Assembly: GCA_900100475.1 (NCBI GenBank)
Contig: FMTU01000002.1
Location: forward strand, 372,001 to 436,000
Reading direction: 5' to 3'
Source of the DNA: Sphingobium faniae
Lineage (GTDB): Bacteria; Pseudomonadota; Alphaproteobacteria; Sphingomonadales; Sphingomonadaceae
Length of the DNA: 64,000 nucleotides
Part shown: one piece after another, positions 62,791 through 64,000 of the stretch
Numbering within the stretch: position 1 is the stretch's first letter
Layout of the letters: each line of letters opens with the position of its first letter
Translations under genes and position numbers: made by a program
The notes under the pieces: generated by a model
Told to the model about the DNA's origin: nothing
The model's input: only the letters and a program-made list of their open reading frames with translations
The model's database searches: none

Positions 62791-63016
62791 TGGTGGTGTA
62801 AATTCATCGACGAACCATGCGCGACTCGGCAAAGGTAATCACGGAATAGGAGCCTGACGGACGCGACACGACAAGTGTCGCACCGCAACGCGCACTTATC
62901 TGCCGCCGTCTCTACTACACCCTGACATAGATGTTGCTTCGCGCGATTTCCTGCCTCTCTTGATGTGCCCTTGACGCCGGGCGGCGGTTCGCCCGGCCCA
63001 TTGCAGGGGCCTTCAT
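62791..63016 (+). promoter_or_regulatory. Control region upstream of the trb operon
   Basis: A 226-bp gap without a gene. It holds a perfect 7-bp inverted repeat GCGACAC-N5-GTGTCGC (62863-62881) and a perfect 8-bp GC hairpin (62976-62983 with 62990-62997) just before the trbB start. The first could be a CopG operator or an oriT arm, the second an attenuator or transcript-stabilising hairpin. Confidence 0.5.
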
Positions 63017-64000
63017 TTGACCACCCACCCGATCCGACCCGAGGCGAAGACACGCGGCGCGCGGATGCTGCGTACCGCGCTCGGGCCGTCGATCGCGGGC
63101 TGGCTCGACGATGCCGCCGTGATCGAGGTGATGCTGAACCCGGACGGCCGGCTGTGGGTCGATCGGCTCGGCGAAGGCATCAGCGACACCGGCATGACGC
63201 TGGCCGCCGCAGACGGCGAACGGATCGTGCGCCTCGTTGCGCACCATGTCGGCGTCGAGGTTCACGCGCGGTCGCCGCGCGTCTCGGCCGAGTTGCCCGA
63301 AGGCGGTGAGCGGTTCGAGGGACTGCTGCCTCCCGTGGTGGCCGCACCCGCTTTTGCCATTCGCAAACCCGCCGTCGCAGTATTCACGCTCGACGATTAT
63401 GCGGTCGCCGGGATCATGTCGGCCGCCGAGGCGAAAGCGCTCCGCCAGGGCGTCGCTACTCGCGCTAACATTCTCGTCGCGGGAGGGACCGGCAGTGGCA
63501 AGACCACGCTGGTCAATGCGTTGCTGGCCGAGGTCGCCAAGACCACCGACCGCATCGTTCTGATCGAGGACACGCGCGAACTGCAATGCGCCGCGCCCAA
63601 CCTCGTCGCCATGCGGACCAGGGATGGCGTCGTCTCGCTGTCCGACCTCGTGCGCTCCAGCCTACGCCTGCGTCCCGACCGCATCCCCATAGGCGAGGTG
63701 CGCGGCGCGGAAGCCCTCGACCTTCTCAAAGCCTGGGGCACCGGCCACCCCGGCGGCGTCGGCACCATCCATGCCGGGACCGCGCTGGGCGCGCTCCGCC
63801 GCATGGAACAGCTCATTCAGGAAGCCGTCGTCACGGTCCCGCGCGCGCTGCTGGCCGAGACCATCGACCTCATCGCCGTGCTGGTCCGCGACGGGCACGG
63901 CCGGCGCCTCGCCGAACTGGCCCGTGTCGAAGGGCTCGCCCCCGCGACCGGCGACTACCGGCTGACCTCTCTCACGCCCCCTAAACCTGGCATCAACCCC
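63017..64000 (+). CDS. trbB: Conjugal transfer ATPase TrbB (partial, 3' end outside window)
   Basis: VirB11-type hexameric ATPase of the Trb secretion system. The visible 328 residues include [21 protein letters not shown], the Walker A loop [18 protein letters not shown], the Asp box IEDTRELQC, and [23 protein letters not shown] with Walker B and the His box (each quoted within 23 residues of the family signature; [13 protein letters not shown] is diagnostic). A TTG start at 63017 lies 7 bases after AGGGG; an internal ATG at about residue 17 is an alternative. trbC, D, E and others should follow outside the window. Confidence 0.93.
   Translation, partial: MTTHPIRPEAKTRGARMLRTALGPSIAGWLDDAAVIEVMLNPDGRLWVDRLGEGISDTGMTLAAADGERIVRLVAHHVGVEVHARSPRVSAELPEGGERFEGLLPPVVAAPAFAIRKPAVAVFTLDDYAVAGIMSAAEAKALRQGVATRANILVAGGTGSGKTTLVNALLAEVAKTTDRIVLIEDTRELQCAAPNLVAMRTRDGVVSLSDLVRSSLRLRPDRIPIGEVRGAEALDLLKAWGTGHPGGVGTIHAGTALGALRRMEQLIQEAVVTVPRALLAETIDLIAVLVRDGHGRRLAELARVEGLAPATGDYRLTSLTPPKPGINP

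Larger units (their letters stand above)
43109..64000. mobile_element. Integrated conjugative element (left part; continues past the window)
   Basis: From the base after the tRNA-Leu CCA to the right edge, the content changes from housekeeping genes to a site-specific recombinase, toxin-antitoxin genes, methyltransferases, a DUF2285/DUF6499 regulatory switch, excisionase-like protein, RepA, relaxase, TraF, TraG, CopG-type regulator and TrbB. Order and families match alphaproteobacterial ICEs with a Trb-type (MPF-T) secretion system. The rest of the trb operon and the far attachment site should lie beyond base 64000. Coordinates of the left end are inferred from the tRNA boundary. Confidence 0.92.

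Overview
The window is GC-rich alphaproteobacterial DNA, most likely a sphingomonad (Sphingobium/Sphingomonas type). The signs are the gapR, chpT and F1-ATPase zeta-subunit genes, a zwf-glk locus of Entner-Doudoroff layout, an rpoH gene, divergent aceA and ScfR-type regulator genes, and intergenic hairpins of the kind seen in sphingomonads. Bases 1 to about 43,020 are ordinary chromosome. Bases 43,109 to the end (and beyond) are an integrated conjugative element (ICE) sitting directly against the 3' end of a tRNA-Leu(CAA) gene.

Chromosomal part, in order: the sdhC-sdhD-sdhA operon (minus; sdhA runs off the left edge); a soluble chemoreceptor; prmA; pyk; a HAD phosphatase whose C-terminus looks frameshifted, with rpmJ; a lipoprotein and an M14 carboxypeptidase; gapR, a YbjQ protein, yebC and ruvC; a PadR regulator with twin palindromic operators; hrcA-grpE; a DUF6438 lipoprotein; rph, rdgB and hemW; a BlaI/BlaR1 pair with twin operators; grxD, bolA and the zeta inhibitor; leuC, a 37-residue coupled micro-ORF and leuD; isocitrate lyase divergent from its probable regulator; rpmB; tadA; a large membrane protein of GT-C type and GtrA; a LytS/LytTR two-component pair; an HxlR regulator; a bifunctional (p)ppGpp synthetase/hydrolase; rplJ-rplL with a long structured leader; chpT; a JAMM peptidase; rluD; rpoH; and glk and zwf. 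Between zwf and glk only about 100 bp remain. They begin like phosphogluconate dehydratase (Edd), so the ED dehydratase appears to have been deleted here.

The ICE starts with a large serine recombinase whose reading frame runs through the tRNA gene into host DNA. A TacA/TacT-type toxin-antitoxin pair and small accessory genes follow, then a DNA adenine-type methyltransferase. Next is a control block that resembles the Mesorhizobium symbiosis-island switch: a QseM-like DUF2285 protein, an FseA-like activator split as DUF6499/DUF2285 across a candidate +1 programmed frameshift, and a RdfS-like excisionase. A RepA-type initiator follows, with iteron-like repeats and two perfect DnaA boxes, so the element may carry its own replication origin. 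Then comes an unusual translationally coupled cassette: a TGT/DpdA-like TIM-barrel protein, a PP-loop ATPase of the PAPS-reductase type, and a cytosine-5 methyltransferase whose middle third is best coded in another frame. The transfer genes follow: DUF2840, TraF peptidase, DUF736, lytic transglycosylase, a second small methyltransferase, a MobP/DUF3363 relaxase, TraG coupling protein, a CopG-type regulator and TrbB (cut by the right edge).

The logic of the ICE appears to be that the FseA-like activator, probably gated by frameshifting and restrained by the QseM-like protein, turns on the excisionase and the long coupled rep/modification/transfer operon. The recombinase then excises the element from tRNA-Leu. 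The modification cassette and three methyltransferases may protect incoming DNA from restriction. Most of these functional links are inferences from gene order and family resemblance.
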